Shown here in pieces: positions 1 through 12,640 of a stretch of 64,000 bases of DNA (its first letter is position 1; each line of letters starts with the position of its first letter). The notes under the pieces were generated by a model that saw only the letters and a list, made by a program, of their open reading frames with translations, was not told where the DNA came from and made no database searches. This stretch comes from Apostichopus japonicus (taxonomy: Eukaryota; Echinodermata; Holothuroidea; Aspidochirotida; Stichopodidae). The stretch spans positions 10,447,376 to 10,511,375 of the forward strand of contig NC_092567.1 of assembly GCF_037975245.1 (NCBI RefSeq). Reading direction: 5' to 3'. The position numbers were made by a program, and so were the translations under genes.

Positions 1-2045
1 TTTATTCTCACTACATCGGTCCTTTGTACACACGACTAATTTGAGAACAAACACAGTTTATGTCGATACAGAAATAAGCAAGCGGCGGAAACCACAACTG
101 ATAAAATCCATCGTATCTTTTACACCCCAAGGCAATTGCTTATTTACATTTGTCAAAGTATACCCGGGCTAAGCTGTCCCAACCCCACCTCTCATGAGGG
201 GCTTGATCAAGCTCGGACTTGCCCCGTTCTCAAGCATTAAAACAGTGGAGCAACTTCCCCCCCCCCCCCCCCCACAATAGGTCGATCAAGAGTGAAGCAA
301 GCCCGCGTTCGTGGGAACAGGCTGTAAGGGACAAGTAGAGAGTTTGATGTATTTAGTCTTAATACAGTTTAAAAACTTTCCTAAGAAAGTGGCTGGAAAC
401 AAGACATATACACCTTAGTTTACACAACTGGCATACTCTCAGGACATTGAAAATGTGATCACGTGATTATGACGATGATTTGTCTGGTCTTGTAGCTCTA
501 TAATTGAACTCAATAAAGTAATTCCAAATACATTTATTCTTTTTCTATTATCGATATATAAATTAGTGGTTTTCATGATCTTTGATGACGTCACTAATGC
601 GTTGCAATATAAAGCTGAATATCTTGAAACCGGGTAGCTTTACAAACATCACGAGAAATCAAATGTTTCATTTCCCTGCACAATAACACATCTATACTAC
701 GATTCTACCTAAATTCATTATTTCAATTAATTAATAGTAATGTCAATACATACCAACCTCTCTATCTCCACCCCTCAACAGTATTTCTCAAACTCATACA
801 CATTGTACCCTCGTTCACTGTTCTGCGTTTAAACGACACATCGAGAATCTCATTGTTAATGGTGGAGTGACGTCACTGCTGATGATGTCATCATTGATCA
901 ATCTCAAAGATAGAGGTAGTTAGTGCTAACAACGCATTTACCCCGATCCATTAAATGTTTGACTACTGTAGACAGATGTGTGTATAATAGCTACTAAATT
1001 ATCTCGTGATAATAGCTTAGAGAGAGAGATTCATAAAATTTGAGGTCAAAGTTACATAAATTTGTGCATTACCTAATTAGTTTTCGGAAACGTTGATAGT
1101 TGGACTAGTAACTAAGTGTATAAAACTGAAATATGTATTTTCTTTTTCGGACACTCTCATAACGTATTATCCCCCACCCCTTCACACCACCCCACCCTCC
1201 TCATTCATATCCACTTTGCAAAGTGAGGTATCCGTGGTCACCTGCACCGTGTTCCTACACATATGCATTATTCTTAGTACAGTTTGAAGAATAGTAAACA
1301 AAAGAACCATGAGTGTTACACAAATAACCTTCCTTTACCGAACTGGGACGCTCATAGATCCAGCAGTCCTTTAACATAGAGACTGTTAACGTGGTTATGA
1401 AAATGTTTTGTTTATTCTTTTACGTACATAATTTAACTTTAAATTTGCTATTAAACAAATTCCCTTTTCTTCTTTTGACAATTTTTTTAAGCAGTGTTTA
1501 AGTATGGCTCTCGTGATTTGTGATGACGTCACTGGTGTTGAGTGTTCTCTGATCCGTTCATCGTCTCATAGATTATTATTCTTGATCTGAGCATCGAATT
1601 CTCGACTATCATAATTTGGTTTCTTAATTTAGTCCAATATTAGTTTCTATTTGAAAGGGAGCATATGCTTTCATATAGGATAATTGTATAATTGATCAGA
1701 TATGTTAATGAGATGATAACAATTCTAACTTAATTAATTTTATAACTAAGAGGATAATAGTTGTAAACTGATCAGGTATAAAACCGAGATGATAATGATA
1801 GTAAACTGATTGGTAATCTTACTGAGATATAAAGATTGTAAACTGATCAGCTATATTGCTGATATGATTATGATAGCAAATTAATAAGATAAAAATTAAG
1901 GAATCAACTAGATTGATTACTCAGCTAATATCATCGAGGGCCAACATAAATCTCGTGAATATAATGTTTATGATTTCATTCCAGACCAACAAAGATGAAG
2001 TATGCACTTATCATTAACATATCTCTCTTTTATGTTTTTCATCAG
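1..2045. other. non-coding sequence, probable intron or upstream flank
   Basis: No open frame with coding character is visible on either strand. If the exon at 2046 is real, this is the intron before it. The stretch carries a run of 17 C at 257-273, TGACGTCA palindromes at 586, 868 and 1524, and the diverged repeat listed at 1680-1882. Confidence 0.5.
1680..1882. repeat. diverged AT-rich minisatellite
   Basis: About four degenerate units of roughly 50-55 bp share the words 'gtaaactgatcag', 'gagatgataa' and 'gataatgatag'. The copies differ by substitutions and small indels, so the array is old. Confidence 0.45.
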
Positions 2046-2107
2046 TTTGGCATTATATCGACACTGACAGTTATCGTCGTCTGAATCTACAAACCGGCCA
2101 ATGGCAG
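2046..2107 (+). CDS. internal exon of an unrecognised gene (gene A)
   Basis: This is a candidate exon of a gene that starts upstream of the window. A pyrimidine-rich tract ends in AG at 2044-2045, and a GTAAAG donor follows at 2108. Two of the three frames contain stops. The remaining frame takes two bases to complete a split codon, then reads 20 residues, WHYIDTDSYRRLNLQTGQWQ, and ends in phase 0. That phase matches the 36-nt exon at 7871 and the terminal exon at 14209, which is the main reason to join the three. The peptide is polar with no membrane segment. I do not recognise the family. Intron lengths would be 5763 and 6302 bp, in keeping with the intron sizes at the NLR locus. A chance set of splice-like signals is the main alternative. 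Confidence 0.5.
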
Positions 2108-3073
2108 GTAAAGAGTTTCATCACCTTTCATTCAGCTATTGCTCATAATGCAACTCTGGTCAGCTTGTTTGCGTTATGCTGCCCTAACACTGTTTTCAGT
2201 TCCCAATGAGTGTAAATAAATAAATATAGTGATACATTATCGGTGAAGTTTACGTGTTGTTGGTTATATTAGAAGTTCTGACGTAAAGAAAGGACTTTCA
2301 GACATCTTCCTGCTCCTACATGAAAGGAGGAGGGGGGGGGGGGGGTTGTGGAGAGAGCGGATGGAATCTTGCGTGCGAACATTGTCTAAATGATTTGGGT
2401 GAAATAAAGTAACATTGTGTTATCAAGGTCCTTATGTTTCCTTTAACGGTCAAGTTTGTTGCCAGCAGATTGTAGCAAACACAACACAAAATACAGAACC
2501 TAGATATATCCAATATAGTATTCTTCCATTGTATTAAATCTTGATACTAAATTAACTATGTTGCTTATGTAGAAAGCTTCAGGGGATTTGAAAGATCACT
2601 TGCTTAAATTATTATCCAGATTAGTGTATACGACACTGACATAAGTCTGTGGGTCCAAGCAGGCCTATATAAATATAATGAAAGGACGGGTCTGGTTTTT
2701 ATTTGAAACTAATAAACTCTGGTATATTCTTCTGAATGGTAATGCTTGTCATGGCCATTTGTATATATGAAGGGAAGAGGAGCTATTTTTATTGATGACA
2801 TTTCAAGGGTTCCGATCTAATACTCTTCTTTTTTTCCCCTCTTTTTTCCCCCTTTTTTCTTGGGGGGTGGATAATTGTATTTGTGTAAAATGGGAATAAA
2901 TTAGAAAACAGAAAGAAACTCTGTAGTATATATGTGTAGCTCTACTAACCCGCTTTGTTGTTATCTTGTACGGATACCATGGTAACTAAAATATATGCAC
3001 TCACTTGATAAAATATTAATATAAGACAGATATTCGTATTATTTCCCTCGTGTTTGGAACAGACACCAAAATA
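2108..3073. other. intronic sequence of gene A
   Basis: Non-coding. It holds a G run near 2330-2346 and a short stretch near 2640-2720 related to 6140-6230 (shared 'tgtgggtccaa.caggc'). Confidence 0.5.
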
Positions 3074-3081
3074 CATACATT

Positions 3082-4266
3082 CAGGCGCGGCGGAACGGGA
3101 AAATTATTGGGGGGGGGGGGAGGGGGCTAATGTGTGGAGACTATCTAAGCGGAGCGCCACCATCGGTTGGCGCGGAGCGTACAAGAAAATTTGGGGATTT
3201 TCAAACCCCCCCCCCCCCCCCGCCGATGGCCGGAAACGGCACTTCCCGAGTGTTTTATGCTGTGAATATCTAGCCCTAAAACATGGGTCTCAAGCCTGCA
3301 ATTTCTCAGATTGCACGTAAAAATCTGTAAAAACATTGTAATTTGTAAATTCGATGGTGTTTTTTAGAGAGTATATATACTATAGCTGTTACTCGACGTG
3401 TACTCGCAAAGACGTTTTTGAGTGTAGTAAATTACTCCTTGCAATTAAATGCATTAATTACAGGCGCGTTTGAAGCTATTTTTGATTGGTACGGCTGAAC
3501 AAAGTGTGGCCAACTATCATAATTATCGGGGGACGTTTGGTAGGTCAAACTACGCTACACGCCACCATGGTTGGCGCGTTGCGTAATGGAGAAAATTTTG
3601 AAATTATGCCTCCCAGATTGCAGGTAATGGCACTTCCCGAGCTTGAAAACAAGACCCCTGCCATGCCAGAGTAGTCACATTTAGCCTACTTGCCGTCATC
3701 ATTATTGAAAATTGTTGAAACATATACCTCCGATTTTACCGGCTCCGACGCCCCTGAATGACATAAATGTCATAAGAAAGAACAGAAAGCATTTCTTAAT
3801 GTTAACAAATAGGTAATTCCAAAACCATGTGAAGTTGCTAACAAATTTTCTATGACCTAGCAACTGTCATGAATGGATGTACCCTATACAGTACAGGTGA
3901 AATGCTAATATTGTGTTTTTGTTCGTTTAATAATTGATTGCGTTTAAACATAAAGCCATGTTCCACGCCTTGCGTGTACTCGTAGTGTAAACGCAAATTT
4001 TGATGAGTGTAGCGCTTAGCTTCTTACCCTCTTATTTTAAACACTAATATTCGATGAGGCATGATACAGACAATCAATTATCATATCTAATTATTACACC
4101 TATATAGTATACGTGTGCATCGGACAGATCGACAAGTATGCATTACAAAATGGGCAGATGCACGTTTCGGAGCCTTGGTAAATATTTGGGGGGCTTATCA
4201 TGCTTTGCCCCCAACTTTTCCATTGGGGGCTGACTCCCCCCAAGCCCCCCGGTTCCGCCGCCACTG
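3082..4266. mobile_element. hAT-type non-autonomous DNA transposon with 8-bp target duplication
   Basis: The left end reads CAGGCGCGGCGGAACGGG. The right end, read on the minus strand, is CAGTGGCGGCGGAACCGG. These terminal inverted repeats match at most of 18 positions and begin with the CA.. typical of hAT elements. The flanks carry an exact 8-bp direct repeat, CATACATT, at 3074-3081 and 4267-4274, the target length made by hAT transposases. The 1185-bp body has G and C homopolymer runs and no transposase frame, so it depends on an enzyme encoded elsewhere. A sub-segment at 3142-3250 recurs in inverted orientation inside the element at 24264-26273, and a more diverged relative lies at 3480-3650. 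Confidence 0.75.
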
Positions 4267-4274
4267 CATACATT

Positions 4275-5488
4275 CGACGACGGGGAGGGTGGGTGGATTT
4301 GTTCCAACTACGGTTGGTCGGTAACTGATAATCTGATTTAAATATTCATAATTGGTCATCCGCTAATTGCTTATTTATCTTGATAATTATCTTCAAGTGT
4401 ATAGGATAGTTGATTGTCACACCCATACCTTCCAGTCTCATTCATTACTTATTGTTAGTGTCTAGGATTGGGTGGAGAGTTGAGGGCGCCAAATAATACA
4501 GGAAAAACTCACGTAGACGTTTGTATCACGTTTATTCCAAACGTATAGAAACAAACTTATAAAAATCTGGAAGTGAACAGAAATACATACCTTTCAAATA
4601 TATTTTTTGAGATAAAAGTCTGTAAGTAAATCACGAGCATAGGTATGATAATTAATAACTAAGCATATCATTTCAAAATTTAGTAGAACACTAGTAGCGT
4701 GTATGACTTTGAAAAAATATAATTGACATAACCGACGCTGCTTAACGTTTCTAACATACCACTATACATCCTCGTGAAACATTGGTATAATTCTTCTGAA
4801 CCAAAACTTAACTGTAGTTAAATTCAATGACATTGACGAATATCGTAATCAAATAATGTCTTCACCTAAAGGTATGTACTGAACTTATCCCGCTGTTACG
4901 TCACCATCTCGATGTACATTAAATATGAAACCGTAGAATGTTGTTCATCATGTTGCACCGTCCTTGTTTATGTTCATTTAATTTCGGGGCAAATGTACAT
5001 CATAGCACATACAACAGTCGTAACATGTTCAGTATAGCCGACCCTGTAGCTTACTGTAGCTGCCCTTGCATATTTGTCTTTATAGCAGGCTCCCTTGATT
5101 TCACTGGTTATGTTCATTCTCTTCGTTTTCTCTGGTGTTAGGAGAAGTTGGTCTTCCTTTAATTTAAATAAAGCTGCCTATTACGTTAAAGTTGAAAACA
5201 CCTTCCTTAGAGATTCTAATGGGGGGGGGGGGGCTAGGTCCCCATACTGAAGTACCGAAAATTATATTTAAAGATAAATATTTGCAATTGTCCAACGACG
5301 AGGAGTTATTTCTCCAGGATGTATATTTGTATCGTACAATACACAATATACATTAGAAACCTTGTGACGAGGTTGGTACAAATAAATGAAAATAAATGAA
5401 GTCTCCTTTCCACGCTCCTACTCCAGCACTTTCATCCTATTTCCTTATTATTGTTGTTGTACTTCTTTCTCTGCATGTAGACCCCTTT
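4275..5488. other. intronic sequence, nothing recognised
   Basis: Non-coding AT-rich sequence. The only landmark is a G run at about 5221-5233. Short open frames here have no coding character. Confidence 0.45.
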
Positions 5489-6172
5489 GTGCTCTCCTTA
5501 TAGAAGTTAGTGCCTCGTGAATCAATGAATTTTCTTAAGATAGAGAATATTGAGACAGATAAAAACATATAAAGCGAAATGAATCTATCGTGCTCCCAGT
5601 GTTTCTTAGTCTAAAATGTTTTATTGGTGAAAATATCGATGGATAATTTTCACCTCTAGAATCTTTACCTCTGATGTTACTGCATGCAGCAATACAGCAA
5701 TCATTAAATGTTAATCGGTTTTAGTAGTTTGAGTTGTAATGGGATTGGAGGGATCCATATTGATTATATTTCATGATTGATTTAGATTAATGTATATATA
5801 CACGTGACTGATATGAATGTGCTCTCCTTATATAAGTAATTGCAATGTGAATCAATACAAATTCTCAATTTTAAAGTAGAGAATATTCAGATACATAAAT
5901 CCTTATAAAAAAATAATCTATCGTGCTTCCAGTGTCTCTCTTCCACACCGTCTCAGTCAAAACTGATTTTTTTGGTTAAAATATCGATGGATAATTTTCA
6001 TCTCTATAATATTTACGTCTGACGTCACTGCATGCAGCTATACAACAATCATGAAATGTGACTCGGTTCAAGTAGTTTGAGTTGTTATGGGATTTGAGGG
6101 ATCCCTATTGTTTATATTTCATTGTTGAATTATATTAATGTTTATATATATACGTGACTGATATGAATGTGT
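5489..6172. repeat. local tandem duplication, period about 330 bp
   Basis: The segment starting at 5489 ('gtgctctcctta') recurs at 5819. Similarity runs through 'aatatcgatggataattttc', 'actgcatgcagc' and 'gatatgaatgtg'. Many substitutions and indels separate the copies, and the second is slightly longer, so this is an old duplication inside the intron. Confidence 0.75.
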
Positions 6173-7490
6173 GGGTCCAAACAGGCTTATAAATGAAAGG
6201 GTGTATCTGGGTTTAACTTGAATCTAACAAATGAATTTTAGGTAGGTTTTATTAAACTTGATGCACTTTAACATACTAGGAAAATTAAAGGAGAGGTGAC
6301 TACTTAAAAGTTTAACTGAAAGATTCAGTTAAAGGTTTTTATTTCATTTTCAAGAAACGTCCTTTTTACCATCCTCTGTATGTACAATATTATGAATAAG
6401 CAGCAGCATTATGATACAAAAAAGTCAACGGTGAATCTGAACTAATAATGGTTTTAATATATTTGTAGTATTTCTTTCGTATTTTGAATAAAGCTAAATA
6501 AAATTTATAAAAATAGTATCTCGAAGGAGCCTGGGTCGGAGTGGGAGGAGAGGTGGGGTGTTCAAAGTACCTAGTAATGTGGTTGATTTTGTACAATTTA
6601 CCACCGGCAAATTGACTAATGTTGTATCTTCATGATTATATTAAAGTGCTTACGATAATATAATGCAACATGCAGGGCATTGTATCCTCACAAGGTATCT
6701 ATTGTTATTAGTACTCTTTCCATCAGAACCATTCAATATGTCTATAATATATATAGTATAAGAAACACTCTGATGTAGTTGAGTCCATTTACGTCCTGAT
6801 TGCGAGCCTAGTGCGAGACCACCTGGTTCGAGTATGGTACTCTCGAGTCCGAACAGCTTTCTATAGAGTATATGAGCAACCCGAACCAAGTCCGAGTCCA
6901 GCTAATATATAGAGACAGAGCAATGACGAGCTCACGCGGTATACTAGTCTAATAGACACACAGGGAGTATCGGTTACATAAACCCACTCTAAATATTCCT
7001 AAATTTACAGACCGTCGCTTCCTGGTGTAAATGTTCCTTGCCTAACGTTGAACAAAGAGAGTCAAATATTAGAAAACTGATGATGTGCGCCGCATGTACA
7101 AACTACCAATTAAACATATACATACAGGGTATATTTAAAAAGAAACAATTTGTGCAGGGTTTATTATATTTCATGGTATTTTTTTTCAATCTAACAGATC
7201 TACACTAGTCTATTTAATTCTCCCCTTGTGTCTCTTATTTTATGTGTTCATCATACAACTACATTTCCCAAACTTTCATGGCTATCTCTACAAGATCAAC
7301 AAAACGATATCAACAGAATATCTAAGACGAATGGGAATGGGGGGGGGGGGGTGGGGGTTAACCAATATGATGCTTTGTGGGCTAACCAATATTTTGCTTT
7401 ATTTTTGCAATTACATCGATACATCCACGATGTTCTGGGGTCTATCTTTGAATTCTGCCCTCTTTCCCTTCTCGTGAGAAGTTCATCGTT
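6173..7490. other. intronic sequence, nothing recognised
   Basis: Non-coding. A poly-G run lies at about 7340-7351. No frame shows coding character. Confidence 0.4.
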
Positions 7491-7619
7491 ATGACGTCAC
7501 TCAGTGTCCGAAGACGTCACTCGGTGTTTGATGACGTCACGCAGTGCTTGATGACGTCACTCAGTGTTTTAATGACGTCACTCAGTGTTTGATGACGTCA
7601 CTCAGTGTTTGATGACGGG
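7491..7619. repeat. 20-21 bp satellite carrying the CRE palindrome
   Basis: Seven units with period 20-21 bp follow the pattern GATGACGTCACTCAGTGTTT. The 8-bp CREB/ATF palindrome TGACGTCA is perfect at 7492, 7532, 7552, 7573 and 7593, altered by one base at 7512, and truncated in the last unit (7613). Phased CREs could bind bZIP dimers on one face of the helix. That role is inference; the array may simply be a satellite seeded from one CRE. Confidence 0.85.
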
Positions 7620-7870
7620 TTTTAAGCTAACTATGTCTTCCATATAAAGCTGATGTGTATACTCATGTTATTAAGTCAGAGCATTTTTCATTGACGGGTT
7701 TGGCTCCTTTATTGACTTTGTATATGTGCGTTTACCTGCCAGGAATCGTTTACTGTGATATTTGTGAAGATGTATCATTCTAACTTATATATCTTTTGCT
7801 TCGTCATATTATATTTTCCTGAAATTCCATTTCAAAATCTCACGAAATGTAATATTTCTCTTCCTTTCAG

Positions 7871-7906
7871 GCCTGTGACGATGGGGGCAATCTACCAGGA
7901 GAAGAG
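7871..7906 (+). CDS. 36-nt microexon of gene A
   Basis: A strong pyrimidine tract and CAG precede this exon, and a GTAAGA donor follows. The 36 nt give exactly 12 codons, ACDDGGNLPGEE, phase 0 on both sides, so the exon could be skipped without changing frame. It is acidic and glycine-rich, like a linker or cytoplasmic tail. It joins in frame with 2046-2107 and 14209-14271. The family was not recognised. Confidence 0.45.
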
Positions 7907-8848
7907 GTAAGAGAGACACAGATTCATGGTCATGTAAATTATTAACGGTAATTTTAATAACAGACAAAGAGGTATTACTAAATGTGAAAAAAAATAACAC
8001 AAAGGAGTATTATATATTGTTTCTCATCAGGGGGAAAGATGTATAATTATCGTGTATCGAACAGGGAATTCAAATAGCCCAGTTACAAGTTTATGCCTCG
8101 TAATGATGATAGCACTGTTCTCGATGTCAAGTTTAGATGCGGCCTAAATAATCTTACTTCCGCACACACAGTCAAAGTAATGCTAAACTAAGAAACGGAT
8201 AGACTTTAAAATAAGTTTAGTCCGGTGTTATGGTGTGTAACAAGCCTCAAACAATATTTGAAAATAACTTTTAAGCGGTCAATCCCCTCCCGCCGGTAGA
8301 TGCTTCATGATTATTTTATTTCACTCTGCTGTAGTGCATATCATAATTCGTTATCAATACCAAAAGTATCAAAGAAGATATTTATAAATTTCTTGTAGAA
8401 AATTCTTTGTTTATTAATTTTTACGTGAATTTTTTTTCACAGTTTATTAACCGTGAAAGGAACTGATAAAAAAAAAAAAAACATTTGGAATTTCACTTTT
8501 ATAGGGTAACAGTTTTCTCTACACACAAAGTGCTAACTGAAGAAGTCTATACTCAAATCTCCCATAAATCTCTATTCCGGTATTTTTTAATATAATAAAA
8601 TCATTCCCTTTGGTCGGGGAGGGGTTGGGGATTGTTTAGGAAGGTATTCGTTGGGTAATAGCATCATGAATCATTGTGAAACGAGAGCATACACTGTGTC
8701 ATAAAATCACTAACTCGGAGCGAACTGTTGTTATATGACATATAAAGAAACTAGTAAAAGGGAAGGGTTGATGTTTTAGTGACTGAGTGATGACGTCATA
8801 CCGTAATCCCTTACAGAGTGGATTAAATGGAGGAGGGGTGCATCAAGT
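7907..8848. other. intronic sequence of gene A
   Basis: Non-coding. It includes one TGACGTCA at 8791 and short A and T runs. Nothing else was recognised. Confidence 0.45.
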
Positions 8849-8849
8849 A

Positions 8850-9135
8850 CACTCTTAAAATTGTTGGGCAAATTATTGCCCAACCTGGGCAATTATTTAC
8901 ACAACCGTTGGGTCCGAATGCCTCCTGGTTGATATTGGGCAAAAAAGTGCCCAACTAAGTTGGTTAATGATATTGCCCAGCAAACGGTTAAATAAATACC
9001 CAACACCTTTGCCCAACACATTTGCCCAACGCCTTTACCCAACAATGTTGGTCAGCGATTTGCCCAATGGTTGTGTAAAACCTTTTACCAATGGATTTTT
9101 CTTTACCCAATGATTCTTGCCCAACAGCTAGTTAC
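8850..9135. repeat. TTGGGCAA/TTGCCCAA inverted-repeat cluster, probable MITE
   Basis: The words TTGGGCAA and TTGCCCAAC recur many times in both orientations. A longer inverted pair links 'tttacacaaccgttggg' (about 8895-8912) with 'cccaatggttgtgtaaa' (about 9063-9079). The block opens with CACTCTTAAAA, like a transposon end, but I could not find its partner, so the boundaries are approximate. Confidence 0.5.
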
Positions 9136-9189
9136 AAATAATAGTGGTTGGTTAACTAATACAATACCAACATTGGATTGTAACATTTT

Positions 9190-10197
9190 TCATACAACTG
9201 GGTTTATTTAATAGGTTATAAAGCTTAAACAGAGAATGATAAAGAACAAACAAGTAATACATGTTTTTCATACTTTTATTTTTTCTGGTCTTAGCCGACT
9301 TCAGATTGTTCCTCCAGTATGAATTCTCACAGCATTCAGTGCTTGACTTCTATTTACCTAATTAAATGATCTGTGACTTCCATCCAAAGCAATAATTTCA
9401 TAAACTCATAATGGGGATAAACACATATCAACAATATTAAAGCTGAAAATATTAGCTATCCATATTTTGCCATTGTTTACTATATTCAGTTCTTGAAATG
9501 TGTTGACCACAGAAGACCTCCTGTATGTTGACATCAACTACACAAGGTACAGGTGCAACACACAATCATGTACAGCTTAATGTTGGTCTCTTTCAAGCAA
9601 CTCTGGTCTTAATAAGTGAATATAATATCACTGATAATTTCCAACATATAGTCAATTGAAGCTAGCCATTTTATGTTTTAAACAAGGACACACAAACCGA
9701 AAAATATTGATACACCATTGTATCTGCAATTGCTTTAACAAGGAGCCAAGGCATATTTTGCTTACATTTTGATTGTGCTTAGATGATTGATGAACTGTGA
9801 AATTTAAACATCTTTTCAAACAAAAGCCAAATGGTTACACATCCCACATTGATTCTACATACTAGAAATAAAAGCAGCTTCAAGATCACAATTATAAGTG
9901 ATGATAGGGACACTGCTGGCACCTGATCTGTTAAACACACAAAATTAAATGTTTGTTTGATATACCAACCCTGCCTCAACCTTTCACAACTGTATACAAT
10001 AACAAATCTACCCCCACCCCCTCCCCCCCCCCCAAAAAAAATACAGATTTTTTGTAGGTACAGTTTGCCAAGGCAAACAGTTACTATTTTCCTTTAATAT
10101 GTAAATATATATGAAACTAAAGCAACCTTAAAATGTAAACATGTCAGGTTAATACCGAGAAACCATTTGAAAAGTTTGTTGCAAGACACTTTGACCC
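9190..10197. other. non-coding sequence
   Basis: AT-rich intronic sequence with a C-rich then A-rich run at about 10010-10040. No coding signal was recognised. It would be the 3' flank of the minus-strand candidate at 10198. Confidence 0.4.
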
Positions 10198-10505
10198 TTA
10201 AACACTTCTGTTTGCTACGAAAGCTCCAAAGGCACTCAGTGAACGACTTTTGATAAAACCAAGTTCATATACCTCAGCATGGAAAAACTTCCAAACCCCC
10301 TTACATTGAGTTTGGAAGTTAATGTCCAACACATAATGACTTTGAAACAAATAGTCTACTGCCGTTAGGAGTGAGGACTGCACTATTGGATGTCTCTCAA
10401 TTATCACTGAAAAATGCTGAGGGGAACCTTTGCTCTCTCCTAAGCACAGAATGAATGGCTGTGGTCGCTCATCCTTCGATATTGTCTTGCAGTAGTCCTC
10501 TAACA
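10198..10505 (-). CDS. candidate terminal exon of a minus-strand gene (gene B)
   Basis: An open frame of 102 codons ends in TAA. Its composition looks like a real globular protein: a hydrophobic QPFILCLGESKG segment, then alternating hydrophobic and aromatic residues through AVDYLFQSHYVLD and VWKFFHAEVYELG. From memory it weakly resembles short uncharacterised predicted proteins found in many invertebrate and fish genomes; I cannot verify this. Joining to the upstream exon at 11258-11333 through the AG at 10506-10507 restores frame and gives a 127-residue product. However, the better-looking acceptor (pyrimidine tract then GCAG just upstream) would lead into a stop within a few codons. A decayed gene or transposon-derived frame is therefore a real alternative. 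Confidence 0.4.
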
Positions 10506-11257
10506 CTTGTCACCGACTGCAAATTAAAGAAACGGCAACGGCGTATGTAGCTAACGACACTATAGTGATTTGGATGAAGCTGCGTGCATGAGAGTTGACT
10601 CTCTTCCAACATAAACTTAAAATATACATTTATTGATCAATATACTTCCCAAATGTGTGTCAGTTCAAAGCCACAAGTAAGTTTTCGAGATGGTTTACGC
10701 TGGTTCATATCTCAGTTATTTTACTATTTATTAGCACAACCCTGGTACAGTTAATTTTTTCACGGTGGTTTTAATATATATTTTTTTTGCAATATGAAAG
10801 TTAATTTCTGAATATTGTACCAAACCTTCTAATGTTAGTCAAAATGAGCTGGCAATGAATTGCAATTATACATATTTTGACTTTTACACTATATTTTATT
10901 TTAAAAAAAATAAATGAAAACATTGATCATTAACATGTCGTTGCCTAAACACACTTACAAACAGGTGACACATATAACACCAACTAAGGAGGTTCCATTT
11001 TGCTTTTTAATTCAATTTGTTACATTATATGGCTGCCTTATCCAGCTAACAAATAATATTCTTATGGGCGTTTAGTTTAATGTCAACGTTTGTTCAGAAT
11101 GAACATAAAAGCTTATTTCAAGGCACGTGTTATCTTTCTTCGTAGGGCTCATTTTAATTATTTGCAAATACGACGTTACAGTACAAGTGCCGCTAAGGTG
11201 TATTACTGCTACATAACGCATTGTAATTTTACTAAGGGAAATTGAATGTTTACTCAC

Positions 11258-11333
11258 CATGCATGCGACGGATGAGTTGACGTGATGAAGTTTTTCTCCA
11301 GAAAGACATAAAACTACTGGCTCGCGGTTCCAT
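11258..11333 (-). CDS. candidate first coding exon of gene B
   Basis: Read on the minus strand, an ATG opens 25 codons beginning MEPRASSFMSFWRKTSSR, rich in Arg and Ser, followed by a good GTGAGT donor in phase 1. That phase fits the 10198-10505 exon if its acceptor is the AG at 10506-10507. The basic, polar start could be a nuclear or mitochondrial targeting segment, but this is guesswork. No promoter was recognised. Confidence 0.3.
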
Positions 11334-12409
11334 TGTTTCAAAGCAGTGGGAGGAAGATAGGATTCGTCCGACTACGTTGTTTAAAACTAGAGTTTGTTAC
11401 CCAAAGTTAGATGAAAATTTCAACTAACCCCACCCCATCCCTCTTCATGGACGTCTTTTGTCCACCAACTTTCTTCGGCGAAGTGTAAGAAGTCACTCAT
11501 AGTTAAAATCGTTGTAATACATCTTGATATATGGGGTCTGTAGAAATATTGCCAGGACAAAACTGTAAGGTGTAACCATGGAGATACATGAACGATATTA
11601 ATTAATTACCTCGATCTATAGCTATTTTCATGTTAATGGGTAAAGGAAGCAAATTGCCCTTGGATGTCGAACATTAAACCGTCAAAACGTTAACAATACT
11701 TTTATAAACAGCGGTCAGTTTCACCCTTCAACGTCCGGATTACCTTTCATTTTGAATTAAGAAACTCTATACTGATACTGTACAGAAAAACTAACAATAT
11801 AGAAAGGAGTAAAAGTAGGTAATTCGTGTTTTACGAGACAATCATTTCGATTAATTATGCGACTCATATTGTTAACGCTGGATTCACGTTCATTGTAAAG
11901 TCAAAACAATAGAGCGAAAAAAGGGGAAATAAAACATATATCTGTCAATTCATTTGAATCATGTGACACTAAAAGTGTTTTCCAGTTCGTATTGTATACA
12001 ATGTGGTACAGCTTCCAAGTATCTTGATATCTCGTTCAGCGTTCTGGACTTGTAAGAAAGTAATCTGGCTTTCAATTTCTTGTTTCGACAGGGTTTTCAT
12101 TTTGATCCTCTTTGTCCAAACTCTTTGTCCAATCTCTCCCATCTTTCTTAAAAACAAAACGAGATCAAGTCTAACTGTTACTATAGCCCTACTACCAGCA
12201 AACTAACAGGTTCCCAGACAATGGTACCATGGTAACCAGAGATGCCCAGATGCTACGGGAAGGAGAGGGGTATATTATGATCGCGAATTATTTTTCGGAA
12301 CTGATTTTCTATCACTATAGTTGTGTATATTTTCGCATTGAGGATCCGGGGTGCATCAAATACTTTTGAACTTAATTTCAGAAGTGTTTATAAGGCTTTG
12401 TAGGCAACA
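11334..12409. other. non-coding sequence
   Basis: No coding or repeat structure was recognised. Short open frames on both strands overlap one another and lack coding character. Confidence 0.4.
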
Positions 12410-12640
12410 TACATGTATGTATTGTATTTAGATCCTCCTGCAAGCAGGAACTCGCGAAGACGCCTTATTGGCTTCTCAAAGCCGCAAGCTGACCAAAGTC
12501 AGTCTCTTAAATTCATATTTAACGTCCATGATGATGAATTGTCAACTGTCAACAACTCTGTAATCTTGGAGTGACTCGAACTGGGCACCTTATGGTTGGA
12601 AGGCACCAGCTTTAACTATGAGCTAACACTCCGGGTCCAA
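12410..12640 (-). mobile_element. tRNA-derived SINE
   Basis: On the minus strand there is a pol III A-box-like TAGCTCATAGTTAAAGCTGG (about 12607-12626) and, at tRNA-like spacing, a B-box-like CAGTTCGAGTC (about 12574-12584). A unique body follows, containing GAAGCCAATAAGGCGTC. The 3' end trails into AT-rich 'ctaaatacaatacatacatg' near 12410-12432. Head, body and simple tail in this order are typical of a SINE retroposed by a partner LINE. It lies antisense to gene A in its last intron. Confidence 0.6.
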
